A DNA stretch of 64,000 nt from positions 51,623 to 115,622 of the forward strand of contig JBFMFR010000013.1 in the NCBI GenBank assembly GCA_040752025.1, written 5' to 3'. This DNA comes from JBFMFR01 sp040752025. Lineage in GTDB: Bacteria > Chloroflexota > Anaerolineae > Anaerolineales > UBA4823. The position numbers and the translations under genes are program-made. The notes under the pieces were generated by a model. It ran no database searches. It was not told the origin of the DNA and saw only the letters and a list, made by a program, of their open reading frames with translations. Shown here piece after piece: positions 15,768 to 24,567 of this stretch. Position 1 is the first letter of the stretch. Every line of letters begins with the position of its first letter.

Positions 15768-15906
15768 GCCCCGGTCACCTGCGCCGGGACAATTGCATTG
15801 ATTGTTCAAATTATAACTTAAGCGCTGAGTTTGTGGCAAATATCTACTCGCCTCGCCCCATCTCTCCTTACATCGAATGACCTTCTTTGAGAAGATTTGC
15901 ACTGCT

Positions 15907-15939
15907 TTGCCTGGTTTTTCCCCGCCTTGCGGGTATAAT
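15907..15939 (+). promoter_or_regulatory. candidate promoter of the DHH phosphoesterase gene
   Basis: GGGTATAATA gives a -10 box TATAAT at 15934-15939; TTGCCT at 15907-15912 is a weak, widely spaced -35. If real, translation cannot start at the upstream ATG 15877, which supports the TTG start at 16033. Confidence 0.4.
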
Positions 15940-16032
15940 AGTGCTGGCTTGCCCGCCATATTTCAGCCCCAGTCTCCTGGCAGCTTGCTCTCGAACCTGA
16001 ACGACCTTTCATTCTGGAATAAGGAAAACACA

Positions 16033-17022
16033 TTGACCGAACGTTGGGATAACTTCCCCCGCTTCATCGCCAGCATGCAGGGCAAGCGCCTGCTGCACCT
16101 GGGGCACAAAGACGCTGACTGCGACGCCCTGGGCAGCGCCTACGCCCTCAGCCGGGTATTGCCCGGCGCGGTGGGCTGCGCCGCCGGCCTCAAAGACAAT
16201 GCCCGGGACCTGGCCGCCTGGCTGGATCTTGATGTACACCTCGACCCCGACCCGGCGGCCTATGACTACACCATCCTCCACGACCTCCTGAAACCCGATT
16301 TGCTAGGCATGCCTTTACCGCGGCGCTACGCCCTCTTCGACCACCACGAGCCGGGCGGGCATCGCAATAGCAGCTTACGCAACGGCCTGTCCGAGCACGC
16401 CGAATGGGCCTGGGTCAGGCCGCTCGAATCCTCTTGCTCCCTGCTCATCGACCTGTTCCAGGCCCACGCCGTCCCCATCGACCGCAAAATGGCTGTGGCC
16501 CTGGCCGCTGGCTTGCTCACCGACACCGGCTACCTCAGCCGCGCCCACGGCCCGGCCCTGCGCCGCCTGGGGCGCATCCTGGAGCCGGTCGGCCTGTACG
16601 TCGAAGATGTCCTCGCCATCATCGCCGGCCCCGCCCGCCGGGCCAGCGCCAGGCCTTCCGTGCTGGCCGCCCTGCACAACCTGCGCGAGCACCCCTGCCG
16701 GGATTGGAACATCCTGGTGGCCCAGACCGACACGCGCGAGCACGCTTTCACCCTGCTCGACCTGCTCACCCAGTTAGGCAGCGATGTAAACGTGATCGGC
16801 TTCCCCCAGGGCGCCCACGCCATGGTCGTCTCCGAGTGCCGCCAGGCGCTCGTCGATCAGGCTGGCCTGGACCTGGCCGGCCTGATGGCCCACCTGGGCC
16901 AGTCCGTTGCCGCCCAGGAAACCTGGGGCACGCGCTCCCAGGGCCGCATCATCGCCCCTCTGCCGGTTGCCCAGGCCACCCAACTGTGCGTCGACTCCAT
17001 CGCCCAGGCTCTGGCGAACTAA
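16033..17022 (+). CDS. DHH-family phosphoesterase (NrnA/RecJ-like)
   Basis: A 329-residue protein. Motif I is HLGHKDADCDALGSAYAL at about residues 22-39, an altered form of DHDxDxD, and motif III is the diagnostic DHH in ALFDHHEPGG. Such metal-dependent enzymes hydrolyse short oligoribonucleotides, pAp or cyclic dinucleotide products. The C-terminal region should be a DHHA1-type substrate domain, but its usual GGGH motif is not evident. The start is taken as TTG 16033 with AAGGA seven bases upstream; the open frame reaches back to ATG 15877, but a likely promoter lies within that extension. It is convergent with the glpX-like gene with almost no spacer. The exact substrate is not determinable. 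Confidence 0.82.
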   Translation: MTERWDNFPRFIASMQGKRLLHLGHKDADCDALGSAYALSRVLPGAVGCAAGLKDNARDLAAWLDLDVHLDPDPAAYDYTILHDLLKPDLLGMPLPRRYALFDHHEPGGHRNSSLRNGLSEHAEWAWVRPLESSCSLLIDLFQAHAVPIDRKMAVALAAGLLTDTGYLSRAHGPALRRLGRILEPVGLYVEDVLAIIAGPARRASARPSVLAALHNLREHPCRDWNILVAQTDTREHAFTLLDLLTQLGSDVNVIGFPQGAHAMVVSECRQALVDQAGLDLAGLMAHLGQSVAAQETWGTRSQGRIIAPLPVAQATQLCVDSIAQALAN

Positions 17023-17026
17023 ATTT

Positions 17027-18013
17027 TCAGGAGTTTAGCTCGATCCACTTACCCAGTCGGTGTTCCGCCTGGATCATGCGGCGGGTGCCGGTCTCGCAGC
17101 GCAGGATCAGCGAATTCGTGTCCGCCTTCTCGCCGTGGTAGATCACACCCTTCAACACAGGCCCGTCGGTGATCCCCGTGGCAGTGAAGAAGATCTGGTC
17201 GCTCTTCACGAGATCATCCGTATCAAAGATCGTGCCCAGGTCGTAACCCGTGTTCCGGATGGCGTCTTTTTCTTGCTGATCCTGCGGATCCAGTCTGCCA
17301 AGCAGCGTCCCACCCAACGACTTGACCGCACAGGCCGCCAGCAAGCCTTCAGGAATGCCGCCGGTGCCCATCAGGATATCCACCCCGCTCAGCGGCGTGC
17401 AAACCATCAGCGCCCCGGCGATATCGCCGTCCGGCCGCAGCATCACGTGCGCTCCGGCAGCCCTGATCTCGGCCACCAGGTCCGCATGGCGAGGGCGGTC
17501 CAGCACAAAGACCGTTAGATTGTTTACCTTCATCCCTTTAGCTCTGGCAACCAGGGAAAGCGTCCAGGCTGCGGGGGCGTCCATGCACTCGTCCACCAGG
17601 TAGGGCGCTACAGTTCCATCTACAATAATCTTTTCCATATAAATCGCGTGGGGTGGGCGCCAGATCGCCCCGCGCGGCGCGATTGCCGCTACTGAAATCG
17701 CACCAGGGAACCCCTGGGCGAGCTGCTGGCGGCCGTCTACCGGATCGACTACAATATCCACTGCCGGGCCTTCCCCGCTCCCCACCGCCTGCTCGCTGTG
17801 CAAAGGCAGATCGTGACCGGGTTTATCCTCCTCTCCCAGCACGATTCGGCCATCGATCCGCACCGTCTCCAGCACGTTCGCCATGGCTTGCGAGGCCGCC
17901 CGGTCGGCTTCGAAAGGGTTGCCCAGTCCAATCCACTGCCCGGCTACCAAAGCAGCCGACTCGGTCGCCCGCACCAGTTCCATCCCCAGGTTACGTGGAA
18001 GTTTGGCCTCCAT
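17027..18013 (-). CDS. glpX: GlpX-type (class II) fructose-1,6-bisphosphatase family protein, altered active site
   Basis: A 328-residue protein with the GlpX fold: metal-binding region around GEEDKPG (60-66), the core VVDPVDGRQQL (88-98), PGAISVAA, and MGTGGIPEGLLAA. Normal family members have Thr directly after the DG of the core and Lys in GDK near residue 30; both are important for catalysis. Here they read Arg95 and Pro33, while the metal-ligand-like D37, D90 and D93 and the Glu of IPEG remain. The DNA around the core reads cleanly. It is therefore a family member with doubtful fructose-bisphosphatase activity, perhaps acting on another phosphate ester. It overlaps the preceding SulP gene by one base, so they are one operon. 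Confidence 0.82.
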   Translation of the reverse strand: MEAKLPRNLGMELVRATESAALVAGQWIGLGNPFEADRAASQAMANVLETVRIDGRIVLGEEDKPGHDLPLHSEQAVGSGEGPAVDIVVDPVDGRQQLAQGFPGAISVAAIAPRGAIWRPPHAIYMEKIIVDGTVAPYLVDECMDAPAAWTLSLVARAKGMKVNNLTVFVLDRPRHADLVAEIRAAGAHVMLRPDGDIAGALMVCTPLSGVDILMGTGGIPEGLLAACAVKSLGGTLLGRLDPQDQQEKDAIRNTGYDLGTIFDTDDLVKSDQIFFTATGITDGPVLKGVIYHGEKADTNSLILRCETGTRRMIQAEHRLGKWIELNS

Positions 18014-20163
18014 CAGTCACCTCTTTCTTTCTCAATCGCCTGGATCAAGTTGGCAGCCTCCCAGGCGCTCATGCCGCCTTGCAAAATCCGCACCGCCTTG
18101 AAACCAGCTTCCGCCAGCCTGGACGCGGCGCGAGAGCTGCGCCGCCCGCCCTGGCAAACCAGAACCGTATCACGCTCACGCTCGAGTTGGTAGGGATCTT
18201 TCATCAAATCCGGAAGAGAGATCAACTGCGCCCCAGGGATATGCAAGCGCCTGAACTCGCGCGGCTCGCGCACATCGATCACCAGCGGCGGGAAAGCGGC
18301 ATGCAGCTCATTCCATAGTATTCGTGGGGCAACTTCCTTTACAGGAATCTGCGGCCTGCTGGTCAGCGGAAATTCTCCAACCAGGTCGAGCCGTTTGGCT
18401 AAAGACTGGCACTCCTTGAACACCCGCACCGGGCATTCGTAAATACAGATCGCCGGATCGATAACCTTATAAAACATATGAGCGATGGCGTTCTGCTCAC
18501 GACCCAAGAAATGGTCTTCTCCCAGCATTTGGACAAACCCGGACGAGTGCATGATCTCCATCACGGGGGTCTGGTAGCGGCTGATGTACACATCGCCTCC
18601 CACTTTTCGGTAAGTGCGGGCGATCCCCTCCAGCGCATGGATGCCGCTGATGTCGCAGTGCTCCATGCTCTGCAGCCGCAGCAAAAGATAGCGCTGCTCT
18701 GGGTGCTGTTCGCGATAATATAACAGATAATTCTCCACGTGATGAATGGCCCCAAAATATAGATCGCCCAGGATTTCGATCACCCCCAGTTGGGGACAGC
18801 AAGCTCGACCCTGGTCAGTCACCAGGAATTCGAAAGTCTCATCCGGGACCACGGCCCGCACCCTGGGAGTGCTGGTCTTCAGCAGATAATGAATCAATGA
18901 AATCGAGATGCCAGACAGCACGGCATATTCCAGCGGAAGGACCAGAGTCGCAACCAAGGTGGCTACCATGATGATCCGGTCACCGTGACCGCCCTGCCAG
19001 ATCCGGGCGATCTCTTTGCGATCGACCAAGCCATAGGCAGTCAAGATCAGCACCCCTGCCAGGGCGGCCATGGGGATATAGCGCGCCAGGGGCGACAGCG
19101 CCAGCATGCTCACCAGCACCATCAGCCCGGCAAAAACACTCGCCATGGAGGTGACTGCCCCCGCCTTGTAATTGACAGCCGAGCGGGTGAAAGACCCCGA
19201 GCACGGGTAGCCCGAAAACAGTCCGCAGGCGATGTTCGCCAGGCCCTGGCCGACGAATTCCTGGTTGCTATCCAGGTGTTGGCGCGTCTGGGCCGCGATC
19301 ACCCTGCCAATCGACATCGTTTCCACCAACCCAATGGCGGCTACCGCCAGCGCCCCGGTTGCGAGCCTGCCGACCAGTTCCAGGTCCAGCCCGGCCAGGT
19401 CGGCCATCGCCGGCAGGCCGCGCGGCATCTCGCTGATCACCCGCACGCCCGCCTCGTGCAGCCGGAAAATCGCCACCAACAAAGAAGTGACCATCATCGC
19501 CAATAGCGGCCCGGGCAGGCGCTCGTTTACGCGCTTGAGCGCCACGATCACCACCGCAGCCGCCAGTCCAAGCCCCAGGCTGATCAAGTGGGTCTGCTGG
19601 ATGTTTCCGGCGACCAGCGCCAGGGTCTCCTTCAGGCCAGGCGTGGAGGGGATATCCAGCCGTAGCAGGTGGCGCAGTTGGTTGGCAAAGATCAGCACGC
19701 CTGCCCCGGCCGTGAACCCGACGATGACCGAATCGGAGACGAAGTTGACCATCACGCCCAGCCGGGCCAGGCCCATCAGCAGCCGGAAGATCCCCACCAG
19801 CAAAGCCAGAATCCCGGCTGCCATAAGATATTTGGAGCTGTTCGGGCTGGCCACCGTCAGCAAGGCCGAGAGCACCAGCAGTGAGGTGGTGTTGGTCGGG
19901 CCGGTTTGTACATGGTTGGAAGAACCCCACAGCCCGGCGATGATCGCTCCGGCAATCGCCGTGTACAGCCCCATCTCCGGCGGCAGTTCGGCGATCAAAG
20001 CAAAGGCGATGGCCTGCGGCAGCATAATGATTGCCACCGTCAGCGCCGCCAATAAATCTGGGCGTAAGTAATCCCTGCGATAGCCGCGCAGAATGCGCAA
20101 GGGTCGCATGAGATAGCGTCCCGTTGAATTCAATTCGGTTCGCAACACATTATTAAGCTTCAT
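18013..20163 (-). CDS. SulP-family anion permease with STAS and C-terminal rhodanese domain
   Basis: A 716-residue protein: a SulP transporter core of about 10-12 membrane segments (residues 30-430), a STAS domain (about 450-570), a Cys-containing connector (ICIYECPVRVFKEC, about 590-603), and a rhodanese domain (about 620-705) with an intact catalytic loop CQGGRRSS. SulP proteins move sulfate, bicarbonate or related anions. A rhodanese fused to a permease would act on sulfane sulfur at the membrane, pointing to a sulfur oxyanion as cargo; that is inference. It is co-transcribed with the GlpX-type gene. A long intergenic gap separates it from the divergent GntR operon. Confidence 0.9.
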   Translation of the reverse strand: MKLNNVLRTELNSTGRYLMRPLRILRGYRRDYLRPDLLAALTVAIIMLPQAIAFALIAELPPEMGLYTAIAGAIIAGLWGSSNHVQTGPTNTTSLLVLSALLTVASPNSSKYLMAAGILALLVGIFRLLMGLARLGVMVNFVSDSVIVGFTAGAGVLIFANQLRHLLRLDIPSTPGLKETLALVAGNIQQTHLISLGLGLAAAVVIVALKRVNERLPGPLLAMMVTSLLVAIFRLHEAGVRVISEMPRGLPAMADLAGLDLELVGRLATGALAVAAIGLVETMSIGRVIAAQTRQHLDSNQEFVGQGLANIACGLFSGYPCSGSFTRSAVNYKAGAVTSMASVFAGLMVLVSMLALSPLARYIPMAALAGVLILTAYGLVDRKEIARIWQGGHGDRIIMVATLVATLVLPLEYAVLSGISISLIHYLLKTSTPRVRAVVPDETFEFLVTDQGRACCPQLGVIEILGDLYFGAIHHVENYLLYYREQHPEQRYLLLRLQSMEHCDISGIHALEGIARTYRKVGGDVYISRYQTPVMEIMHSSGFVQMLGEDHFLGREQNAIAHMFYKVIDPAICIYECPVRVFKECQSLAKRLDLVGEFPLTSRPQIPVKEVAPRILWNELHAAFPPLVIDVREPREFRRLHIPGAQLISLPDLMKDPYQLERERDTVLVCQGGRRSSRAASRLAEAGFKAVRILQGGMSAWEAANLIQAIEKERGD

Positions 20164-20340
20164 CTGTAAGCATAACTCGCCGCGGCTACATCACTCATAA
20201 TCATAAACCTGATCACTTCTCATTGTACACATCTTCGCTAAATTGTCCAGTTGAGCGCCTCAGCGCCAACCCCGGATCGAGTGAATACATCCAGAACGAT
20301 CGCCAGGTGCACAAACCCTGGTCGTGGGCGAGTTCACATA

Positions 20341-20368
20341 TTGACAAAAATTTAAAAATGAGTATACT
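20341..20368 (+). promoter_or_regulatory. promoter of the GntR-ABC transporter operon
   Basis: Perfect -35 TTGACA at 20341-20346, 16 bases, -10 TATACT at 20363-20368. The predicted start of transcription falls at about 20375, directly at the operator dyad. Confidence 0.8.
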
Positions 20369-20375
20369 ATGAGAA

Positions 20376-20396
20376 GTAGGACGTTGGACGACCTAC
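20376..20396 (+). promoter_or_regulatory. operator dyad, probably for the GntR repressor
   Basis: Nine-base arms GTAGGACGT and ACGACCTAC around TGG, with a single mismatch between the arms. It covers the predicted transcription start, so a bound dimer would block initiation. The gene at 20439 encodes a dimeric GntR/UTRA repressor and is the obvious candidate to bind it. Confidence 0.7.
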
Positions 20397-20438
20397 CTCT
20401 CAACCAGCTAGCCGCCTCTTTCATGCAGGAATCCTGCC

Positions 20439-21167
20439 ATGCACCTCAACTCCAGCACACGCTTACAACAGGTAAAAGCATATTTACTGCGCTACATCGA
20501 GCAGGCCCAGTTGCAGCGCAACGACCAGTTGCCCTCGGAGGCCTCCATCGCCAAAGAACTGGGCGTCAGCCGCAACACACTGCGCGAAGCCTACGTATCT
20601 TTAGAAAACGAAGGGGTCATCGTGCGCCGGCACGGCATCGGCACCTTCGTGGCCCATTCACACTTCATCCACGATCCGCTGAACGAGTTTCTGCCCTTTG
20701 CACAGATCATCCAAAACAGCGGCTATGTGCCCAGCTTCCAGACACTGTCGATGAGCTTCGAGGCGGCGCCAGCCGATGTGGGTGAAGTCCTGCATATTCC
20801 CCCAGGGAGCGAAGTGCGGCGCATCCAACGCCTGGTAAACGCCGACCAGAGGCCGGTGATCTTTGTGGATGATTTCATCGCACCTGCCGTCGAATCCGCC
20901 GGGCTGGATTGGAAGGCCTTCGATGGAAATATGGTTCAGTTTTTGGCGGCCTCGGTGCACCCGGCCCCGCATCAAATCCAATCGCGCATTCGCGTGGCGC
21001 AGCCCACTGCAGAGGTAGCACAATATCTGCAATTAGCACAAAAAACACCCGTCCTGAGTGTCAGGTCAACCATCTTCGGCATGGATAACCAACCCATCAC
21101 CTTCAGCAGGGTTTGTTTCAATTCAGATATCGTGGAATTGAATATCGTGCGCAATATCCGCACATAA
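20439..21167 (+). CDS. GntR/HutC-family transcriptional regulator with UTRA domain
   Basis: A 242-residue regulator. The N-terminal winged helix includes LPSEASIAKELGVSRNTLRE and the wing GIGTFVA; the remainder is a UTRA ligand-binding domain (SEVRRIQRLVNADQRPVIF is characteristic). UTRA regulators usually sense sugar phosphates or related metabolites. It is the first gene of a plus-strand operon encoding a solute-binding protein, two permeases, a hydrolase and a P-loop protein, and is very likely the autoregulated repressor of that operon through the dyad at 20376-20396. The ATG has AGGA ten bases upstream. Confidence 0.92.
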   Translation: MHLNSSTRLQQVKAYLLRYIEQAQLQRNDQLPSEASIAKELGVSRNTLREAYVSLENEGVIVRRHGIGTFVAHSHFIHDPLNEFLPFAQIIQNSGYVPSFQTLSMSFEAAPADVGEVLHIPPGSEVRRIQRLVNADQRPVIFVDDFIAPAVESAGLDWKAFDGNMVQFLAASVHPAPHQIQSRIRVAQPTAEVAQYLQLAQKTPVLSVRSTIFGMDNQPITFSRVCFNSDIVELNIVRNIRT

Positions 21168-21197
21168 CCAACCATGTTCCAATAAAAGGAGAGTAAG

Positions 21198-22610
21198 ATG
21201 AACAGCACCCAAAAAAGATTATCTGCTTTGATCGCCATCCTGGTGATCCTGGTGACGGCCTGCGGAGGCGCCGCTCCCACTACCGCGCCGGCCCCCACAG
21301 AGAAACCAGCCGAGCCGGCAGCCACGCAAAAACCAGCGGAGCCGGTGGCCACTGAGAAGCCAACCGAGCCTGCGCCTACCGAAGCGCCGGTGGTCGAAGA
21401 ACCTGTCACCATCCAGGTGTTCTACCCGGTAGCCGTGGATGCACCCATCGCCGCCATTCTGAACGGCTATATCGAGCAGTTCCAGGCCAAGTATCCCAAC
21501 ATCACCGTCGAGCCGGTGTTCTCCGGCGGCTATGCCGATGTCCAGACCGCCATCCAGACCACTATCGATGGCGGCGGCACACCGCCCGCCCTGGCCGTGC
21601 TGCTCGCCACCAGCCTGTACGATCTGATCAACGCCGACTATATCGCCCCATTGGACAGCTACGTGGTTTCCATGGAAAATGGCGATGCCTATTTGAAGGA
21701 TTTCCTGCCCGCCTTCCTGGCCAACTCCTACTACGATGACCAACTCTGGAGCATTCCCTTCCAGCGCAGCGCGGTGGTACTGTATTACAACGTAGATATG
21801 TTCAAAGCTGCCGGCCTGGAACCGCCCGATAGTTGGGAAAGCTGGGCAGCAGCCGCCCAGGCCCTGACGACTGTCAACGGCGACACCACCAACTGGGGCC
21901 TGCACTTCTCATCCGACTGGCCCTACTGGCTCTTCCAACCCCTGGCCATCGGCAACGGGCAGAATATCTTTATCGACGACTGCCACGTCGCCTTCAACGA
22001 CCCCAAGGTGGTTGAAGCTGTGCAGTATTACATCGACCTGTCCGAAAAATATAATGCCATGCCCGCCGGCGTTCAGGCAAGCTGGGCCACCGATCCGAGC
22101 GACTTTTCCAGCGGCTCGACCGCCATGATCGCCCACACCACGGGCAGCCTGAGCGGCATCCTGTCGCAGGCCCAGTTCGAGGTCGGCGTGATGGCTTATC
22201 CGGGCAAGGAAGCTGGTACCTACGCCAGCGTCCCCGGCGGCGGCAACTTCTACATCCTGAAGGGCGCCCCGCAGGCCGAGCAGGACGCAGCCTGGCTGTT
22301 CATCCAGTTCCTGACCTCGCCCGAGCTGGCCGCCGATTTCAGCATCCAGACCGGCTATATCGCCAGCCGGGCCAGCGCCTTCGATACTGAAGCCATGAAA
22401 GCCTACGTGGCCAAGGTGCCGCAGGCCCTGCAGGCCCGCGACGCCCTGAAGTACGCCCAGGGTGAGCTGGCCATCCAGGACCTGGGAGAGGTGCGCGGCA
22501 TCTTCCACAGCTATATCCAGAAGGCCTTCAACGGCGAGATGAGCGCCGCCGAGGCCATGGACGCCGCCCAGGCGGAGGCGGAAGCCGCACTGCAGCCGTT
22601 CTGCCAGTAA
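21198..22610 (+). CDS. ABC transporter solute-binding lipoprotein, family 1 (UgpB-like)
   Basis: A 470-residue lipoprotein with AAAGGAG before the ATG. Lipobox TAC at Cys22, then a low-complexity Pro/Thr/Glu stalk of repeated EKPAEP-type units (about residues 28-72), then a cluster B extracellular solute-binding domain (VFYPVAVDAPIAAI onward). Motifs such as MIAHTTGSLSGIL and FIQFLTSPE resemble UgpB-type proteins, which bind glycerol-3-phosphate or oligosaccharides. The two permease genes follow after a stable intergenic hairpin. No ATPase gene is in the operon, so a shared MsmK/UgpC-type ATPase elsewhere is presumed. Confidence 0.92.
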   Translation: MNSTQKRLSALIAILVILVTACGGAAPTTAPAPTEKPAEPAATQKPAEPVATEKPTEPAPTEAPVVEEPVTIQVFYPVAVDAPIAAILNGYIEQFQAKYPNITVEPVFSGGYADVQTAIQTTIDGGGTPPALAVLLATSLYDLINADYIAPLDSYVVSMENGDAYLKDFLPAFLANSYYDDQLWSIPFQRSAVVLYYNVDMFKAAGLEPPDSWESWAAAAQALTTVNGDTTNWGLHFSSDWPYWLFQPLAIGNGQNIFIDDCHVAFNDPKVVEAVQYYIDLSEKYNAMPAGVQASWATDPSDFSSGSTAMIAHTTGSLSGILSQAQFEVGVMAYPGKEAGTYASVPGGGNFYILKGAPQAEQDAAWLFIQFLTSPELAADFSIQTGYIASRASAFDTEAMKAYVAKVPQALQARDALKYAQGELAIQDLGEVRGIFHSYIQKAFNGEMSAAEAMDAAQAEAEAALQPFCQ

Positions 22611-22618
22611 GAATGTTC

Positions 22619-22651
22619 GTGAAGGGGCAGGGCCTGTCCCTGCCCCTTCAC
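22619..22651 (+). other. stable intergenic hairpin after the binding-protein gene
   Basis: A perfect 14-bp stem (GTGAAGGGGCAGGG with CCCTGCCCCTTCAC, loop CCTGT). No U-run follows, so it is more likely an mRNA-stabilising or partial-termination structure that favours high binding-protein output over the permeases. Confidence 0.75.
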
Positions 22652-22724
22652 TGCGTCGCACTCCTCGCAACAACGTCCGGGTGAATTTACCGGCAGCTAC
22701 GAAACTCGTCAAAGGAGACAGGCC

Positions 22725-23627
22725 ATGCACCTTGAAAGTGGACAAGCTTCCAGGCCGCGCTTTTCGGTTTTGCCCTACCTGTTGGTGCTGCCCACGGTGG
22801 TTTTCGTGGCCGTGTTTACCGCCTGGCCGGTGCTCCTTTCCATTTACCAGAGCTTTTTCCTGCAAAGATTGAATATCGCCCGCTTCCGGGCGCCGACCTT
22901 CATCGGTCTGGGCAATTACCAGTCGCTCATCGAAGACCCCTATTTTTCACAGACGGTAGCTAACACGATCTCTTACGTGGTCGGCACCGTGCCCATCAGC
23001 ATCCTGCTGGGCTTTTTCTTCGCCCTGATGGTCAATCGCAAACTGCGCATCCGGGGCCTGTTTCGCCTGGCCTTTTTCTACCCGATGGTGCTGCCGATGG
23101 TCAGCGCGGCCACCATCTGGCTGTTCTTCTTCACCCCGAATTACGGTTTGTTCAACACGGCCCTGCGCCTGGTGGGCTACAGTGGGCCGGAGAATTGGAC
23201 CGGCAACCCGAGCCTGGCCCTGCTGTCGGTGATGATCGTGGCGATCTGGAAAAACTCAGGCTACTATATGATCTTTTACCTGGCCGGGCTGCAAAACCTG
23301 CCGGCGGAGGTCTTCGAGGCCGCCGCCCTGGACGGCGCCGATGGCTGGCAGACCTTGTGGCGCATCACCTTCCCGCTCCTGCGGCGCACAACCGTCTTCA
23401 TCACCACAGTCGCCTTTATCGACGCCTTCCGCACCGTGGATCATATCTTCGTCCTCACCGGCGGCGGGCCGAGCTTTGCCAGTACAGTCCTGCTCTTCGA
23501 CCTGTGGCTGGAACGCTTCGAGAACCAGAACGTGGGCGTTTCAGCAGCCATCACGGTCATCTTCGTGCTCATGCTCCTGGTCTTTACGGTTACCAACTTC
23601 CTGGTATCCGAGCGCAAGGAGGCCTGA
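22725..23627 (+). CDS. sugar/glycerol-phosphate ABC permease (UgpA/MalF-like)
   Basis: A 300-residue permease with six predicted membrane segments. The cytoplasmic coupling motif EAAALDGADGWQTLWRITFP is complete. A short N-terminal cytoplasmic stretch precedes the first helix at about residue 17-40, as in UgpA/LacF-type subunits. The ATG at 22725 follows AAAGGAGACAGGCC. The stop lies one base before the ATG of the second permease gene, implying translational coupling. It should form a heterodimer with that protein and receive substrate from the binding protein encoded at 21198-22610. Confidence 0.93.
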   Translation: MHLESGQASRPRFSVLPYLLVLPTVVFVAVFTAWPVLLSIYQSFFLQRLNIARFRAPTFIGLGNYQSLIEDPYFSQTVANTISYVVGTVPISILLGFFFALMVNRKLRIRGLFRLAFFYPMVLPMVSAATIWLFFFTPNYGLFNTALRLVGYSGPENWTGNPSLALLSVMIVAIWKNSGYYMIFYLAGLQNLPAEVFEAAALDGADGWQTLWRITFPLLRRTTVFITTVAFIDAFRTVDHIFVLTGGGPSFASTVLLFDLWLERFENQNVGVSAAITVIFVLMLLVFTVTNFLVSERKEA

Positions 23628-23628
23628 G

Positions 23629-24468
23629 ATGAGACCCACGTATCTGCTTTCGAAGATTGGAAGCTGGCTGGGCACTCTGCTGACCGCCGCGCTGGCGCTG
23701 CTCTGGCTGATCCCGATTGCCTGGGCGCTGGTGGCCTCCTTCCGTCCGGAAACCGAGCCCATGACCCGAGGCGATGTGTGGTTTGGCAGCACGTTGACCG
23801 CGGAAAACTATACGCATGCCTGGTCGCTGGCGCCTTTTGGGCAGTATTATTTGAACACCATTGCCCTGGTGCTGCTGATTCTCAGCGCGCAGTTGGTGAC
23901 CGTCATCCTGGGAGGCTTTGCCCTGGCCCACTACCAGTTCCCCGGCAAAAAGGCGCTCTTCTTTTTCATCCTGCTGCAGATGATGATCCCCACCTCGGCG
24001 CTGCTCGTCCCCAATTTTGCCACCATCCGCCAGTTGGGCATCTTCGACACCATCCTGGCCATCGCCATCCCCTACTTCGGCTCGGCCTTTGGCGTTTTCC
24101 TGATGCGCCAGGCGTTTTTGGAAATCCCGCGTGACCTGGTGGACGCCGGGATCATGGACGGGTGTACGTGGCCCCAACTGCTCAGGCACATCTACCTCCC
24201 GCCTTCCCTGCCGGCGCTGGTCGCCTTCGGGCTGTCTTCAGTGATCTGGCACTGGAACGAATTCCTGTGGCCGTTGATCATCACCAACAGCGACAAGAGC
24301 CGCCCGCTGACCGCCGGCCTGGTGCGCTTCACCCAATTGGGCGAAATCGGCGCCCAATGGTCGCTGCTCAGCGCGGCTACCCTGATGGTGATTGCACCCT
24401 TGTTTATCCTTTTCCTGATCTTCCAGCGGCAGTTCGTCAGCAGTTTTCTGCACTCGGGGCTTAAGTAG
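23629..24468 (+). CDS. sugar/glycerol-phosphate ABC permease (UgpE/MalG-like)
   Basis: A 279-residue permease with six membrane segments and the coupling motif DLVDAGIMDGCTWPQLLRHI, a somewhat degenerate EAA loop in which DAG replaces EAA. AAGGAGG immediately precedes the ATG, within the end of the first permease gene. The C-terminus (FQRQFVSSFLHSGLK) is typical of MalG/UgpE-type subunits. An upstream in-frame extension into the first permease gene exists but is not likely used. Downstream, a small GCCTGC/GCAGGC hairpin at 24487-24503 separates it from the hydrolase gene. Confidence 0.93.
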   Translation: MRPTYLLSKIGSWLGTLLTAALALLWLIPIAWALVASFRPETEPMTRGDVWFGSTLTAENYTHAWSLAPFGQYYLNTIALVLLILSAQLVTVILGGFALAHYQFPGKKALFFFILLQMMIPTSALLVPNFATIRQLGIFDTILAIAIPYFGSAFGVFLMRQAFLEIPRDLVDAGIMDGCTWPQLLRHIYLPPSLPALVAFGLSSVIWHWNEFLWPLIITNSDKSRPLTAGLVRFTQLGEIGAQWSLLSAATLMVIAPLFILFLIFQRQFVSSFLHSGLK

Positions 24469-24567
24469 CGCGGCAACCACTGGAAGGCCTGCATTGCGCA
24501 GGCGCAGGCAGAAGTTAGAAGTTTGCAAGTACATTATGCCAGGTTATCCTGGTTACGCCTTGATCGG

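Noticed and set aside
15506..15800. TPP riboswitch, which the ABC transporter family would suggest
   Set aside because: The conserved blocks are those of the FMN aptamer, not the THI box.
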